Assembly: GCA_003342815.1 (NCBI GenBank)
Contig: PTEX01000144.1
Span: forward strand, 1,222,944-1,286,943
Direction: 5' to 3'
DNA length: 64,000 bases
Source of the DNA: Eudromia elegans
Taxonomy: Eukaryota; Chordata; Aves; Tinamiformes; Tinamidae
Shown one piece after another: positions 11,581-23,628 of the stretch; position 1 is the stretch's first letter, and each line of letters opens with the position of its first letter. The notes under the pieces were generated by a model that was not told the origin of the DNA, made no database searches, and saw nothing but the letters and a program-made list of their open reading frames with translations. Position numbers and translations under genes: made by a program.

Positions 11581-12347
11581 TTCCAAGCACACTATGGTTT
11601 CCATTTGAGGCAAATGAAGGAACAACAATTTGTCAAGACGAAGACGCAACGAATCTACTTGTCTCTTGGACTTACAGAGTGGGATGAGAGTCCTTCAATT
11701 TAATCTTTGAGAGTAATGAAGTATTCAAAATATTTTAGTGTTTCAAACAGTTCCTGTTTTCTGTATTAGTTCAAAAAGAAGAAAACTGAACACTGTATAA
11801 AAAGAAATACACAAACAAAGTGATTTTGTGAATAAACATGCACAAACTTTCTCTTCCCTCAGAACATGCTGAACAATAGAAAAACAATACAAATAAGATT
11901 TTATTGTTTTCTAGTTTGTATAGGCTCAATTCTGAGGAAAAGATATACATTTTACAGAATATATGTGTTCCCATCTATATACCTGGAATTCTATCATTCT
12001 GGAACCAAGAATGATCATGCATATAAGTCAGTAGTAATTTTGTTTCAAAAATATATTATCTGATGTATTAAAAAAGAGGAAGAAGAGGAAGAAAAAAAGA
12101 GACAGCAGCAGTGTATAAAACCTTTTTCAGCAATTCCACCTATCAAAACTTTTACCTTTGGTCATTGCTTATGACCAAAATAAATATAGGAAGCAGAAAA
12201 CTTAACAGAAAAATTGTCTACAAGAGACATAATTTCTAGATATGAGTACAATAAAATCCGCTACCAGTCCAAGAAAGGAATTTGCATAGGATACTTGTAA
12301 ATACTGCCCTGAAACTAGCTGCTGACTTCTTACTAAGTAAGTAGGTA

Positions 12348-12376
12348 ATAAATAAATATATAAATAAATAAATAAA
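12348..12376 (+). repeat. Imperfect (AAAT)n microsatellite
   Basis: This is a run of aaat/taaa units interrupted once by tata. Confidence 0.8.
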
Positions 12377-12665
12377 ACATTATGTTTGAAACTGTCATAT
12401 CAGTCTGTAAAAGGAACAAAACATTTGTAAGTGCACTAGTAAATGGGTTTGGATAAAATTTGCCTGTGTTGATCATTGTGTGTTCATGTAATGCATACAT
12501 CATGGATATATTAGAAAGTAAGATACCTTACATAATTTTTTCAAGATTTCAAAACTAAAAGAAAAACTTTAAGTGAAAGGAAGTCGTTCACAACCATAGC
12601 AATAACAAAATTTTCTACTGAACCATTTGCTGCTCTTATTACTTCTTGTAAACTGATCTTTTCCT

Positions 12666-12746
12666 GTTTAAGCTTTAACTTAAAGTTTAAAATTAAGCTT
12701 TAACTTAAACTTAAAGTTTAAACTTTTTATGTTTAAGTAAACTCAT
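12666..12746. repeat. Self-complementary AT block with duplicated units
   Basis: Units of the type TTTAAGCTTTAACTTAAA and their reverse complements alternate. Two copies of taagctttaacttaaa are followed by aacttaaagtttaaac. The block can pair with itself in several registers and could form a cruciform. It resembles no repeat family I know and may have grown by slippage and templated switching. Confidence 0.65.
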
Positions 12747-13680
12747 CTTAGAGTCTCAACTCATCTTTGTACAGAAAAATAATGACTAGCCAATATTAAA
12801 TGGGTCAAAATTTCAAGTATATGTGGAAAGCTGAATAGAGTAAGATTCTGTACCATATAGAATACTAATTTATTTCACTTAGAGTTCTATTCAAAATAAT
12901 TGACTGTTTAGATATTGAGAAAGTTTTCATAGGTGTCTAATTAAGAATATTTTCTCTGCAAAGTTCATCATGCGGAATGGAATATGCATAAAATAATGTT
13001 TAAAAAATCTGTCAAGAGAACTACTAAAGTTTATCCACACAGATAAGCATAAAAACATTATTTTATTTCATCAAATAATGAATTTATATCTTCAAATTGT
13101 TCTTCTCTTAAAAAAAAAAAAAAAAGTTATAAATAATCTTTTTGTCTCTAGCTTTAATAGATTAGCCAGAGGAGTGGAAAGTGAACTGTTCCCACTGGAC
13201 TTCTAAAGAGTGAAAATTAAGTGATAGGTGTACGTATAATATTTGAAGGTACTATTTGGAAGAGGTCCAAGTTCACGTCACACAAACAAGCATTGACAGT
13301 CATTCTAGTACATAACATCATGCTGATCTCAGAATGCAAATATACATCCCAACACACTTCTATTCAGTACTCACTTAATGTACGCTCTTTGAAGGGCCTA
13401 TCACAGCTTTGCAGTGGAACTTACGTAAGTGAAACAGACTGCAGAAGATGTGGTCATTCAGTCAGGTCAAAATTCTAATAAGAAGCAGAGAGTCTTCCCC
13501 AAACCAACCATGCCATCTTTAAAGGTACTAAATGAAATAAGAAGAGTCAGGTTAAGCACCGCATCCTCTTTTATGAAGTATCTGATTTTTTAAATACATC
13601 ATACTTTATAAACCTGAAATAATGAGTAGAAATTTTGAGGAAAGAATGCATCAAGCAATGATCAAGGCCTGATATAATGT

Positions 13681-13822
13681 GTCCTGTTCTGGCTCTCTAG
13701 TATAAAAGAGATAAAGAGCTCCTGAATGAGACCAGTGAAGAGCCACTGAGATGGTGAAGGCGACTGGAGTATATCTCGTATGGGGAAAGGCTGGGAGACC
13801 TGGGATGGTTCAGCCTAAAGAA
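13681..13822 (+). mobile_element. Old CR1 fragment lacking both ends
   Basis: The sequence follows CR1 ORF2 from the part equivalent to FWAPQ (gttctggctc) through YEERLR (cgtatggggaaaggctggga) to GLFSLEK (ggttcagcctaaagaag). It has many substitutions and stops. It breaks off at about 13822 with no 3' UTR or ATTCTATG tail, so the 3' part was lost after insertion. Confidence 0.75.
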
Positions 13823-15921
13823 GAACCACCTTTCTACCATCTCTTCTCTAAAGATGTCTTTTTGCTCTAAGCCACTAAGCCCCTTGATAATAGATGTGTT
13901 ACATCTCAGCCGTGGTTAAATTTTGGAAATGTATTAAATGGTCGCTTTATCATAATTTGTGAAGTGCGCTAAGTTTCTTTTCTGAAGAAAAGGCAATGTA
14001 GAAGTCTAACATTATCTCAGTTCTCCATCACCAAGTGTTCTTTGAATACTGCTGGAGTCATTATTGTTGGTAAAATAGATTTATTAACTGAATTACCAAC
14101 AATTTTGCAAAAATTGAATTAGTGGAATAGAAAACAAACAAACAAAAAACTTACCTTGAGGATGGTTAATCGATGAACTAAGCGAGGAAGACAAATAATG
14201 CTGAAGGAATATATTGTCACAGAGATAGTGTGATAGATTGTAGTTTACATTAGGCTTTTTTGGTTTTGCTTAAGTAGCCTTTGGTATGCTTTTATTCATT
14301 TTGGAAGAGAGATGTTTATTGGAGAGTTTATTGGAGAGTGTCACTTTTTAATTAAGTTTTATCGTTATATATATTGCATTTTTTAACCAAGGTTTGTAAC
14401 CTTAGTGCACACAAAATTGTCCTATTACTGAACAATATACTTTGCAATTATTTATCTTATGTTATATATGTTGGTTGACGAAACCCAATTAGCCTATTTC
14501 TAATTTATTGGCTATTTTAACAAAACCAAAAACTTCTCTGATTTGCATACTTGGCTGTTATCTGAAAAAAATATCAATAGCCTTTAGAGTGATATATATT
14601 GTGTTGAGATTTCATGTTTTTATAGAATTCTAGTAAACACAAATGAGGGACATCCTGGTATGTAATTGTGAAGCAATAGCATACCTAAAAAAATTAATGG
14701 CATCTTTTTCCAGAGTCAGAACATCTCTTTTTTTTTATTGAAAATGAAGAATTAAAACAGATGAAAAGTCCAGATTTCAAAGTCTCGTGCTTCTTTTAAA
14801 GTAATTATATGAAAGCAGAAGAGGATATGTTATTTGAAATGTATATTCGTTGGAATTCCCTGCATATTAACTTTATCATAACATTATATTATTGAACAAT
14901 AATTTCAGGCACAGATTACTCAATGATCCTGTTCAACATAAAGTACAGGAAAAATCATATGGTACTAAAAACATCACAGAGCCCATTAGCACTGTAAACA
15001 TCCTGTAATTGATGCTGTCTTACTGTCTCCTGTAATGATTTTGGAAATATTTGAATAAAGACTAATAGATAGAGCTATGTCATACTTTATATGAATAGGA
15101 CTAAGATAAGATTAGCTGTTTTCTAGTAGCATTCTGTGGGATCTCTGGAAAAAAAGTGAATCAAGGCACTTAAAAGCAACTATTATTTTTTTTTCTATGA
15201 TATGTTCATGTCAATCTTTTTAAGAAGAACTAAAATAGTCAGGATGGAGAAGTATAGGAGGTTTGCTTTTTTTAGTCCTAAAAATTGATCTCACTAAAGA
15301 CATTAGGTAAAAAATAGGGAAAACTGGCCTAGCTGTAAAGAAACATCTTTATTATTATTATTTTAATAATAGTTAGAATACTATTTAATAATAGCTATTT
15401 AATAATAGCACTCTAGAACTTCATATGTAGTCAGTAGAAAATCACTGAGAGTAGTATAGTACACTCTCCAATAACTATATTAAATTCCAGGAATTCAGTT
15501 TTTCAGTCTTGCTGTTTAAAATGCATCCTGTTTATTGCAAGATTGCCTGTTATGAACATAGTCATAACCATTTATATTTTATAAACAAAGCTATGAATGA
15601 ATAACATATTTTATCTGACAGTGCACAGTCTGGAAGCAAATTCACTTCCATCTCTACCTAGTTGAAGTGCACACACAGTACACACAAATCATCAGCCACC
15701 CAAAAGACATCAGATTTTTCTTCACTCTCTAAAATATTTTCTCCATTCACATAAGCATGCTCTGTAGCTTAACAGAGAACACGTTACATAAGGTTAAAAC
15801 ACTATCCATATATGACTTCAAATATTTCTCTTATCCAGAATATAATCATTTATCTTAATCAAAGAGAAAGTCCCACAGCAGTTAATTTTACTATTACATA
15901 AGGTGGGAATCAACCAATTAT
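13823..15921. other. Unique AT-rich DNA
   Basis: There is no recognised gene. AT-rich local duplications occur near 15350-15410, where tttaataatagc is repeated. Nothing else can be supported. Confidence 0.55.
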
Positions 15922-15980
15922 GATTGGACTCGATGATCTTAAAGGTCTTTTCCAAGCATAACAATTCTATGATTCTATGA
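15922..15980 (+). mobile_element. Short CR1 3' end
   Basis: The CR1 3' UTR wording ttggactcgatgatcttaaa and ggtcttttccaa is followed by two ATTCTATG tail units. The TCGATGATCTTAAAGG variant differs from copies A-E, so this is another, older subfamily. Only the last 60 bp inserted or survived. Confidence 0.85.
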
Positions 15981-16989
15981 ATCATGAACTGCTGGTATCA
16001 CTGGACACTGCCCTAACTCCAGATACACCAAGGGGAAACTCAGTTTACAAAATTTTCTTGCAGCTTCTCAGAAAGCATTTATTTTGTTGGTTTTCTTTGA
16101 GCTGAATTTCACATCAGTTAACCTAGAAAACATCCTTATTTTCCTCTAAATCTAAGTGCATTCTTTACTATGTTATTGGGAGTTACATGACCAATGATAA
16201 TAGATCAGTTGAGAAGCAGAGTGGAGAAGCTATGGGAGGATTACAAGAGAGTTTATGGCTTTACTGCTTCTTCTTCTTTTTTTTTTTTTTTTTTTTTTTG
16301 TTTTTTTTTTTTTTTTTGTTTTTTTTTTTTTTTTCTTTTGTTGAGTAATCCTGCTCATTGTAGAGTGGATTGATAAAAGCAAAATATAATAAAGAATGTT
16401 ATAGAATGAAAATCATATGTCTGGTTACAATCGTAAGGCTAGTAGTTCATACTTCACTTATCTAGAGCATCATAGAATGACTCATTATCTTAAACACTCT
16501 ACATATATATGTGATGGAATATAGTTTATTACTATCCTTAAATCACTTACTGAACGAGACTAAAGAAACTCCAATATTGTCTTCTTTTCGGTGTCATTTT
16601 TTCCTAGGTCACATAAAAATGACCTGAGAAGAAATTGTTTATAGGTGTGTAAGAATTGCTTGAAATGAGGGAAGAAAAAATAGGGTCTAATAGGAATTAT
16701 GGCATTATAGAATCTTGCTTGGGGTGATACACAGTTGCCACTTCCAGAACGGTTGGTATGCACAGACTGTGCTCCTGCATAGTTTCCCAGGCAGGACGAT
16801 CTGCTCTCCTTGCAGCTGCAGAAAGAAATAATGGAGAGTGGAACAGAGTGAAGACACCACAAGCAAACTGTGTTGTACCTACTGTGCTGGCCTGCCAATA
16901 AGCCACACAGCTGTCCAGTGTGTGTCTATATGATAAGGTATTCTGTGCTGAGCCAGCAAGGGTGGCAAATCACTGCTTTTGGGTGAACT
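15981..16989. other. Unique DNA with a long T tract
   Basis: It contains the T tract at 16267-16339. A minus frame of 112 codons at 16898-16560 shows no recognisable domain and is probably chance. No gene is supported. Confidence 0.5.
16267..16339 (+). repeat. Poly-T / TTC-rich tract
   Basis: About 70 bases are almost entirely T, broken by two G and one C after a short CTT lead-in. It could be the reverse complement of an ancient poly-A tail, but no element body is visible beside it. Confidence 0.85.
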
Positions 16990-17520
16990 TTACTTGAATT
17001 TTCCTCGTTATAAACTCATTCGAATGTCAAAACACACCTCCATCCCAAAAGTTACCCATCTGAGATACAACCACTCCTCACTGAGCATAGGGCACTGTGC
17101 TCTACATTTTCAATTGACTATACTTTCAAATGAAAGTGAGAGACTTTTTCACCTGTGAGTAACAAAAGTGTGTGTGACTACAGTCACTCATATCACCTTA
17201 ATGTGGAAAAAAAAGTATAAAAGGTGTATAAAGTATCTAAAAGGTATATAAAAGTAAGAGGGAAGGAGGAAAGATTCCATCATTCCTTCTGGATCAGTCA
17301 ATGGGCTGAATCTCTTTCCTCCTCTTTGGTCAGGATGCTGCCAGAGGAGACTTCTTGAGACTGAGAGCCCTCTCCCATCTTCTGGGATAAGTGATGATTG
17401 TGCATTTGTACATCAAAGCTAGCTAAAAAATCCACCTTTAGTAGAGAATTTCCTGTCTGACCTCCTAAACCTGCTTTGTAAATGTTGTATTTGAATAAAT
17501 CATGCTATTTGAGAACTCAA
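16990..17520 (+). mobile_element. Probable old solo LTR, ERVL-like
   Basis: The right half has the layout of an avian LTR. There is a TATA box in tatataaaag (17245-17254), then a purine-rich stretch with gaaggaggaaag, the phrase gtcaatgggctgaatctctt, and a pyrimidine-rich region. An AATAAA at 17494-17499 lies about 20 bp before the end at gagaactca. The wording resembles a common avian ERVL-type LTR as I remember it. I could not find a matching target duplication, and the left edge is uncertain. No internal retroviral sequence adjoins it. Decay suggests an old insertion. Confidence 0.5.
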
Positions 17521-18843
17521 CTACTTGTTTTGAAGGCAATCAGACCTAGGGTCAACAGGCAGTTCATGAATCCAATACTGCCTGAGTCGGGCCTATAGCT
17601 ACCACAGTATTTGATATTTTCTCCTTGCCCTGCTTCAAACTGCAACAATAGGTAGTGAGGAACAAATCTGTACATTAGGATCACTTCCTTTGATCCTAAG
17701 AAGTTCAGTCCTTCCCAGAGATGAGCCAATTCACCTTAACAATTATTAGCCTGTATCCCTAAGAATACTCTTTTTTCCATAAAGTAATTTCAAGAATTGT
17801 AGTACTGAAAAAAAACAACACCAAGGTGCCTCATACTATGTGGAATTATTACCAAAAATGCTACATTGCAGGGGCATTTAAAGAATCATTAGGTTACTTG
17901 CACAGTATTTCATAGAAGAATGGAATCAAGCTTGTAGAAAACCATTTTTGTTCTCATTTTCATAGTCTGAGCTACATGGTATTAACAAGCCCAGGACTTA
18001 GAAGAGAACACTTTTCTAAGTCCTTGTTTTAACTTCAGTGATTTAGCTGAGATACTGAAGATAAAATTACTTATGAACCTCTCATCTGATGAGAGTTTGG
18101 GAAGTTAAATAGGGAAATGTTTTCATGTTTTTAAAAGCATCATCCATAAAATTTTTGTAGTTTCTTAATTCTCCTGTATATTTTTAAAACTCTCCTAGCC
18201 TCATATGCAAATCAGAATACCTTAATATGGCAAAATTAGAGAAAACAATTTCTTAAAAAATACATTAATCCTAAACTGGCAAATTTGGGAATAATATCAG
18301 ACCATCGTGTGGACATTTGCAATCTTCACCACTGACAACAACATTTCCTTTTCACTTATATATTTTTCAAAACATTTTGAGATTCATCGTCTTTTAGGCA
18401 TTCTGATTTCAGCTTCCAATGTAACACACAAGAGAATCCAAAACAGCTGTACAGGACTGAGAAGAGATTTTAGAGAGGCAGCCGGGTCCTGAACAGGATT
18501 CATAATTGCATATAAACAACACCAGTTTCTTGTTTTTAGGGAAAAAAAAAAAGGAAAAAAATATTACATATTGCTTAAATGAAAACAAACTAGGATACTT
18601 CAAGTTGATTTCATTCTGGGAGCTTGAGAGAATGAGAAAATCAAATATCAAACATCTTTGACAACTGAGCCATAAACTTCAAGATTGTTCAGCAAGTATG
18701 CTTAAGTTTACGATGCCATGTTTTGCACTTAGCTCAACATTTAGTTCAGTTCAAACAGGACCTGGCCTTTATTTCAGTAAGAAGCTGAAATATCCTGATA
18801 TTTCCCGATACCATAAGAACCCTGGGGGAGCAGTGAATATTCC
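17521..18843. other. Unique AT-rich DNA
   Basis: No gene or repeat is recognised. Short frames at 18307-18492 (+) and 18651-18409 (-) overlap in antisense and show no family resemblance. Confidence 0.55.
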
Positions 18844-19595
18844 TCCACCTGGGGAGGAATAACCCTAGACATGCCTACAGGCTGGGGACCGACCTCCTGG
18901 AGAGCAGCCCCGCAGAGAGGGACCTGGGCGTCATGGTGGACGACAAGTTGACCATGAGGCAGCAGTGTGCCCTCGTGGCCAAGAAGGCCAATGGGATCCT
19001 GGGGTGCATTAAGCAGAGCGTCTCCAGCAGGTCGAGGGAGGTGATTCTGCCCCTCTACTCAGCCCTGGTGAGGCCGTACCTTGAGTATTGTGTGCAGTTC
19101 TGGGCTCCCCAGTGCAGGAGGGATGTGGAGCTGCTAGAGAGAGTCCAGCGCAGGGCCACAAAGATGATTAGGGGTCTGGAACATCTGCCCTAGGAGCAAA
19201 GGCTGAGAGAGCTGGGCCTCTTCAGCCTGGAGAAGAGAAGACTGAGAGGGGACCTGATTAATGTATATAAATATCTCAAGAAAGGGAGTGAGGAGGAGGG
19301 GGCTGGCCTCTTCTCAGTGGTGGCCAGTGATAGAACTAGAGGAAATGGCCACAAATTGAGGCTCCAAAAGTTCCACAGGAACTTGAGAAAGAATTTCTTG
19401 ACAGTGAGGGTGACAGAGCAGTGGAACAGGCTGCCCAGAGAGGTGGTGGAGTCTCCTTCTCTGGAGATCTTCAAAACCCGCCTGGACATCACCCTGTGCC
19501 ACATGCTCTAGGGGACCCTGCGTGTGCAGGGGGGTTGGACTAGATGACCTCTACAGGTCCCTTCCAACCCTAGCCATTCTATGATTCTATGATTT
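18844..19595 (+). mobile_element. CR1 LINE copy B, 5'-truncated, young
   Basis: The copy starts in ORF2 at [15 protein letters not shown] (CR1 homology from ctccacctggggagg) and continues to the ATTCTATG tail at 19576-19594. The ORF2 frame runs without indels to the TAG at 19191-19193, then stays in the same frame to the normal stop at 19509-19511. It carries the shared TAG, CAG at the ACTGG/AGTGG site, TCC in the CSRS/SSRS site, CAG in CVQFWAP and GAG in LLESSP. It lies in inverted orientation to copy C, about 3.1 kb away. Confidence 0.95.
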
Positions 19596-19793
19596 TCTGT
19601 TCCACAGAAGACTAGGGTCTCCTAGACACTTTTTTTTAATGCTGTTTATACTATTTCTAGTTAACAGAATGCAGAGATCCAGGCAATTAAGGCAATACAG
19701 TACGTATACTCTCCTCTCCATGCTCCAGGTGAGGCTTGTCCACATGAAGGACAGGCAATAGTATTGTCCTTCACCTATCAATACTGCAATTCA
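19596..19793. other. Short unique spacer
   Basis: This separates CR1 copy B from an older CR1 tail fragment; nothing is recognised in it. Confidence 0.5.
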
Positions 19794-19864
19794 CACAGAA
19801 TCCTAGAACTACAGAATCTTTAGAGTTGGAAGGGACCTCTAGAGAACATCTAGTCTGACTCCCA
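19794..19864 (-). mobile_element. Old CR1 3' end fragment
   Basis: The minus-strand CR1 3' UTR is visible as cacagaatcc, then agagttggaagggacctcta and catctagtctgactccc. Substitutions are numerous and the tail units are degenerate. Only about 70 bp are present, which is a severe 5' truncation. Confidence 0.8.
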
Positions 19865-21926
19865 ATTGTAGCTTCTTTATCCATCTTCCCTCTTCCCCAG
19901 CCATCTCGTGCTCACACACACACACTCATATACTCATATGCCATAAAATCAATCCCTCTGAAAAATAGATTATAAAAAAAACTTATTATCACCTCATTTC
20001 TTTCAAAATAAATTTTAGGCATAACTTAAAATACTTTATGTGCTCTGGATAGGAAATTGCACATGAAGATAGCTAAGAATAGCCTTTATTGATTATTGGA
20101 TGACACAATATTTTATATAATATCTTAACATCCTAACCTTCCCATTGCCACTTCCATGTTCATGGTTCTATATTTAAATGCAAAATTGGCTTTGATATTT
20201 ACCAAGGACAAATCATTAAATAAAATAGTAAGTAGAGGAGGATTACAGTTTCTCTTAAATAAGGAATGCATCTATGCACAGGTATGCTACACAATGAGTC
20301 ATAGTATAGATCATTATTGAAATCTAAAGCATTACAGTGGAAAATATTTATTTGAAATGATGTATTTCAGAGAAGATTTCTTCTACAATTTTTCAGCGAC
20401 CTGATTAATGAGGGAGTAGAATAAGTATTTAGGACTGTTAAAGAAGAAAGGAAGAGGCTCATTTGCCTCTGAGACATAAAGTAAGAGTCTTTGAATTAAA
20501 GTAGTTCTGCCATATGATAGTACAAATAAAGGTTGATATTTTAGTGAAGGCAAAGGGAAAGCCTGATGGACAAATCTTATGAAGCATCAGATGTCAGGCA
20601 CTGGGTCCCAGCATGAATGAAGAGTTGGAAGGTGGTACAAGAGAAAAGAAACTTCTAATTATTTTGTGATTTGCTTTAATTTAAATCGGGGTTTAATTTG
20701 TTGTCACAACAGATTAACAGTGGCTGCACAAACAAATGTAATGAATTCAGGGTGTTTCAAAGCCAAAGGCTAAACCTGGATTTATTGTTGGCATATGCTT
20801 TTTCAGCTCTCTGGCCTAGGCAGGACATTTTCCTTTTTTCCTTTCCTTTTTTCTTGCCCTAAGAAGTCAATGATTTAAGACAAATTAATGAGAAGTAAAT
20901 AAAAATGAAGCAAGCCTCAACTTAACTTGAGGATTTGTGTTTGTGGGGGTATTTCAAAGAAATGTTATAAGCAGCTGTACCTTATTCTACTTAATTCATA
21001 CTTTTTTTTCTGATTGAGCAAAAAGAAAAACTGTTCTCCACCACAACAGTGATTTGGACCTAATCTGGAATAGCCTTTTTATTAATATTGCACTAACCTT
21101 CAGGAAATGATGCCATAGGGTACATATTAGTGCCAAAATACATATGAAGTCAGTTGATTCTATTTATTAAGACCATACAAGGTCTTTGACCTCCTTACAG
21201 TGCACAAACATTGGACCAGCTGGCTTACAGACATTCTTTTATACTAAATCTGCACACTCATATCTGTTAGCGACTTTTCATTTCATCACGGCACAAGGAG
21301 TACCAGAAATGTAGCAGTAGTTTGTATGATTATATTTAGACTGCATGACTGGCCAGGAGAAGTACATACTGTGTCATTTTCATATGTTCATTAGTTGTGG
21401 CTGATAACAACCATACTGCTTCTTTCAGATAGATAAATCATATTAAACTGAGAACCTGGAAATGATCAGATTAGGACTTAGCTCTGAACACACATATCAT
21501 TTTACAGCAGAGAAATGTTTAGTTTGGCAGAAATTTATCACTGCACAACATCATCTGAGTGCAAAACCATTTAAGAGTGCATTTTCAAAAGCTTGAATAG
21601 GCACAAATCCTTCACTATGATGCAAGTATGGGTTAGAGGTGTTACTAATTTCCAAAAAGATTACCTTAATCAGTAATGGAAAGGTGCAAAATGACTTTGC
21701 TTAGCAAACACAGTGCAGGTTTTCTGGCTGCATCAGGCTTTGCAAGCAGGAAACTGATACAATCTGTTCATTTTATGAATGGATTGACTGTTCACAACCT
21801 CAAGAGCACTACAGAGGCAAAATTCAAAAGCTTTTGTCATGAGTACCATTTCTTCATTAATTAATCAAGCTAAATGGGAACACAGCCTGTTTCAGTTTGG
21901 AGACTGAATATGTACTCCTTTGTTAG
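19865..21926. other. Unique DNA; possible conserved noncoding stretch
   Basis: There is no gene-like frame. A (CA)n patch lies near 19914-19926. The stretch 20640-20810 and the stretch around 21290-21600 are less AT-skewed than their surroundings. They lack repeats and low-complexity runs, so either could be a conserved noncoding element, but this cannot be shown without alignment. Confidence 0.4.
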
Positions 21927-22213
21927 AGAATCATAGAATCATTGTAGTTGGAAAAGACCTTCAATATCATCAAGTCCTACTGTAAACCCAGCACCACCAT
22001 GCCTACTAGACTACGTCTCTAAGTGCCTCTTCTACTTGTTTATTGAACACTGCCAAGGACAGTGACTCCACTGCTTCCCTTGGCAGATTGTTCCAATGAT
22101 TCACCACTCTTCCATGTAGAAAAATTTTGTAATATCTACCCTGAACCTTCCCAGGTGCAACTTCAGGCCATTTCCTCTTGTCCTTCTGGAAATTATTTTG
22201 GAGAGGAGACATT
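21927..22213 (-). mobile_element. Older CR1 of a different subfamily
   Basis: It opens with reverse-complemented tail units (agaatcatagaatcattgta) and the 3' UTR phrases ttggaaaagacctt, atcatcaagtcctac and cagcaccaccatgcctacta. It continues into the ORF2 C-terminus on the minus strand, where NHWNNLPREAVESLSLAVF matches [19 protein letters not shown] of the young copies. Substitution load is much higher than in copies A-E. The frame at 22281-22006 is this remnant plus read-through, not a host gene. Confidence 0.88.
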
Positions 22214-22706
22214 CCTCTTGCTATGGGTGCAAATGGCTGTGCTTGGATAGGGGCCTGTAGTGCCGTGGGAGAGCAAATCACGGCCAGGTCCAGCTAGCTC
22301 TGAAATGAGTGGAAAAAACCTCACAGTGCCCCAAAGAACACAGAACACAAACAGTCAGAGAGTGTGCACCACTGCTGCTCATAGGTATATAAGGTGTCAG
22401 TTGTGAAGGGCAAGAATCAGAGGAGGAAATATATGAGAAGAAATATGAAGAAATGAGGGAGGAAGAGTGTTTGGAAAAGTGAAGGAGAATTGGCTAGGGA
22501 CATAGCTGGAGGCATATTCATGGAAGGAGGTTTCCTATGCTAGAGGAGGTACACCTCTGAGGGGACTATGAAGGACCTATACTGGAGCAGAGAAGTAAGA
22601 GGTAAAGAAAAATGGAGGAAAAGAACTACGAAGCAAGGAGTGGAGAAAATACGCTAACCTCCAGCTTCTTGCATTGCCACTCATCTCACCAAAGAGCTGC
22701 AGGGAT
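22214..22706. other. Purine-rich spacer, possibly a decayed LTR
   Basis: Between two CR1 elements lies a G/A-rich stretch, with TATA-like ggtatataagg near 22384-22394 and the phrases gaggtacacctctga and ggacctatactggagcag. The wording faintly recalls avian LTR or internal repeat sequence, but I cannot assign a family or find termini. Confidence 0.3.
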
Positions 22707-23628
22707 ATAGAATCATAGAATCATAGAATGGCTAGGGTTGGAAGGGACCTGTAGAGGTCATCTAGTCCAACCCCCCTGCACACGCAGGGTCCCCTAGAGC
22801 ATGTGGCACAGGGTGATGTCCAGGGTTTTGAAGATCTCCAGAGAAGGAGACTCCACCACCTCTCTGGGCAGCCTGTTCCACTGCTCTGTCACCCTCACTG
22901 TCAAGAAATTCTTTCTCAAGTTCCTGTGGAACTTTTGGTGCCTCAATTTGTGGCCGTTTCCCCTAGTTCTATCACTGGCCACCACTGAGAAGAGGCCAGC
23001 CCCCTCCTCCTCACTCCCTGTCTTGAGATATTTATATACATTGATCAGGTCCCCTCTCAGTCTTCTCTTCTCCAGGCTGAAGAGGCCCAGCTCTCTCAGC
23101 CTTTCCTCCTAGGGCAGATGTTCCAGACCCCTAATCATCTTTGTGGCCCTGCGCTGGACTCTCTCTAGCAGCTCCACATCCCTCCTGCACTGGGGAGCCC
23201 AGAACTCCACACAGTACTCGAGGTGCGGCCTCACCAGGGCGGAGTAGAGGGGCAGAATCACCTCCCTCGACCTGCTGGAGACGCTCTGCTTAATGCACCC
23301 CAAGATCCCATTGGCCTTCTTGGCCACGAGGGCACACTGCTACCTCATGGTCAACTTGTCGTCCACCATGACGCCCAGGTCCCTCTCTGCAGGGCTGCTC
23401 TGCAGGAGGTCGATCCCCAGCCTGTAGGCATGTCTAGGGTTATTCCTCCCCAGGTGCAGGACCCTACACTTGCCCTTGTTGAACTTCATGAGGTTACTCG
23501 CCGCCCAGTTGTCTAGTCTGTCCAGGTCCCTCTGGATGGCAGCACAGCCCTCAGGGCTATCAGCTATTTCTCCCAGTTTGGTATCATCAGCAAACTTGCT
23601 GAGGGAGCACTCCATCCCTTCATCCAGG
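22707..23628 (-). mobile_element. CR1 LINE copy C, 5'-truncated, young
   Basis: Three reverse-complemented tail units open the element on the left. ORF2 is read on the minus strand from [16 protein letters not shown] (motif C FADD intact) down to CHML. The copy has the shared TAG at 23111-23109. It also has a private nonsense codon at 23342-23340, where CAG (Gln in [12 protein letters not shown]) has become TAG, and a private 3-bp loss near 22827 that removes Arg from IFKTRLD. All three lie in one otherwise open frame. The 5' break is at catccagg, followed by non-CR1 AT-rich DNA. Confidence 0.95.

Larger units (their letters stand above)
11581..13680. other. Unique AT-rich DNA with a TAAA microsatellite and a self-complementary block
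   Basis: There is no gene-like frame or interspersed repeat. An imperfect TAAA/AAAT repeat lies at 12348-12376 and a self-complementary AT block at 12666-12746. An A run is at 13109-13125. Confidence 0.55.

Noticed and set aside
16466..16482. agcatcatagaatgact resembles a CR1 tail
   Set aside because: Only a dozen bases match and no CR1 3' UTR follows.
23223..23516. 97-codon plus-strand frame in CR1 copy C
   Set aside because: It is antisense to the reverse-transcriptase frame of a minus-strand CR1, with no independent support.
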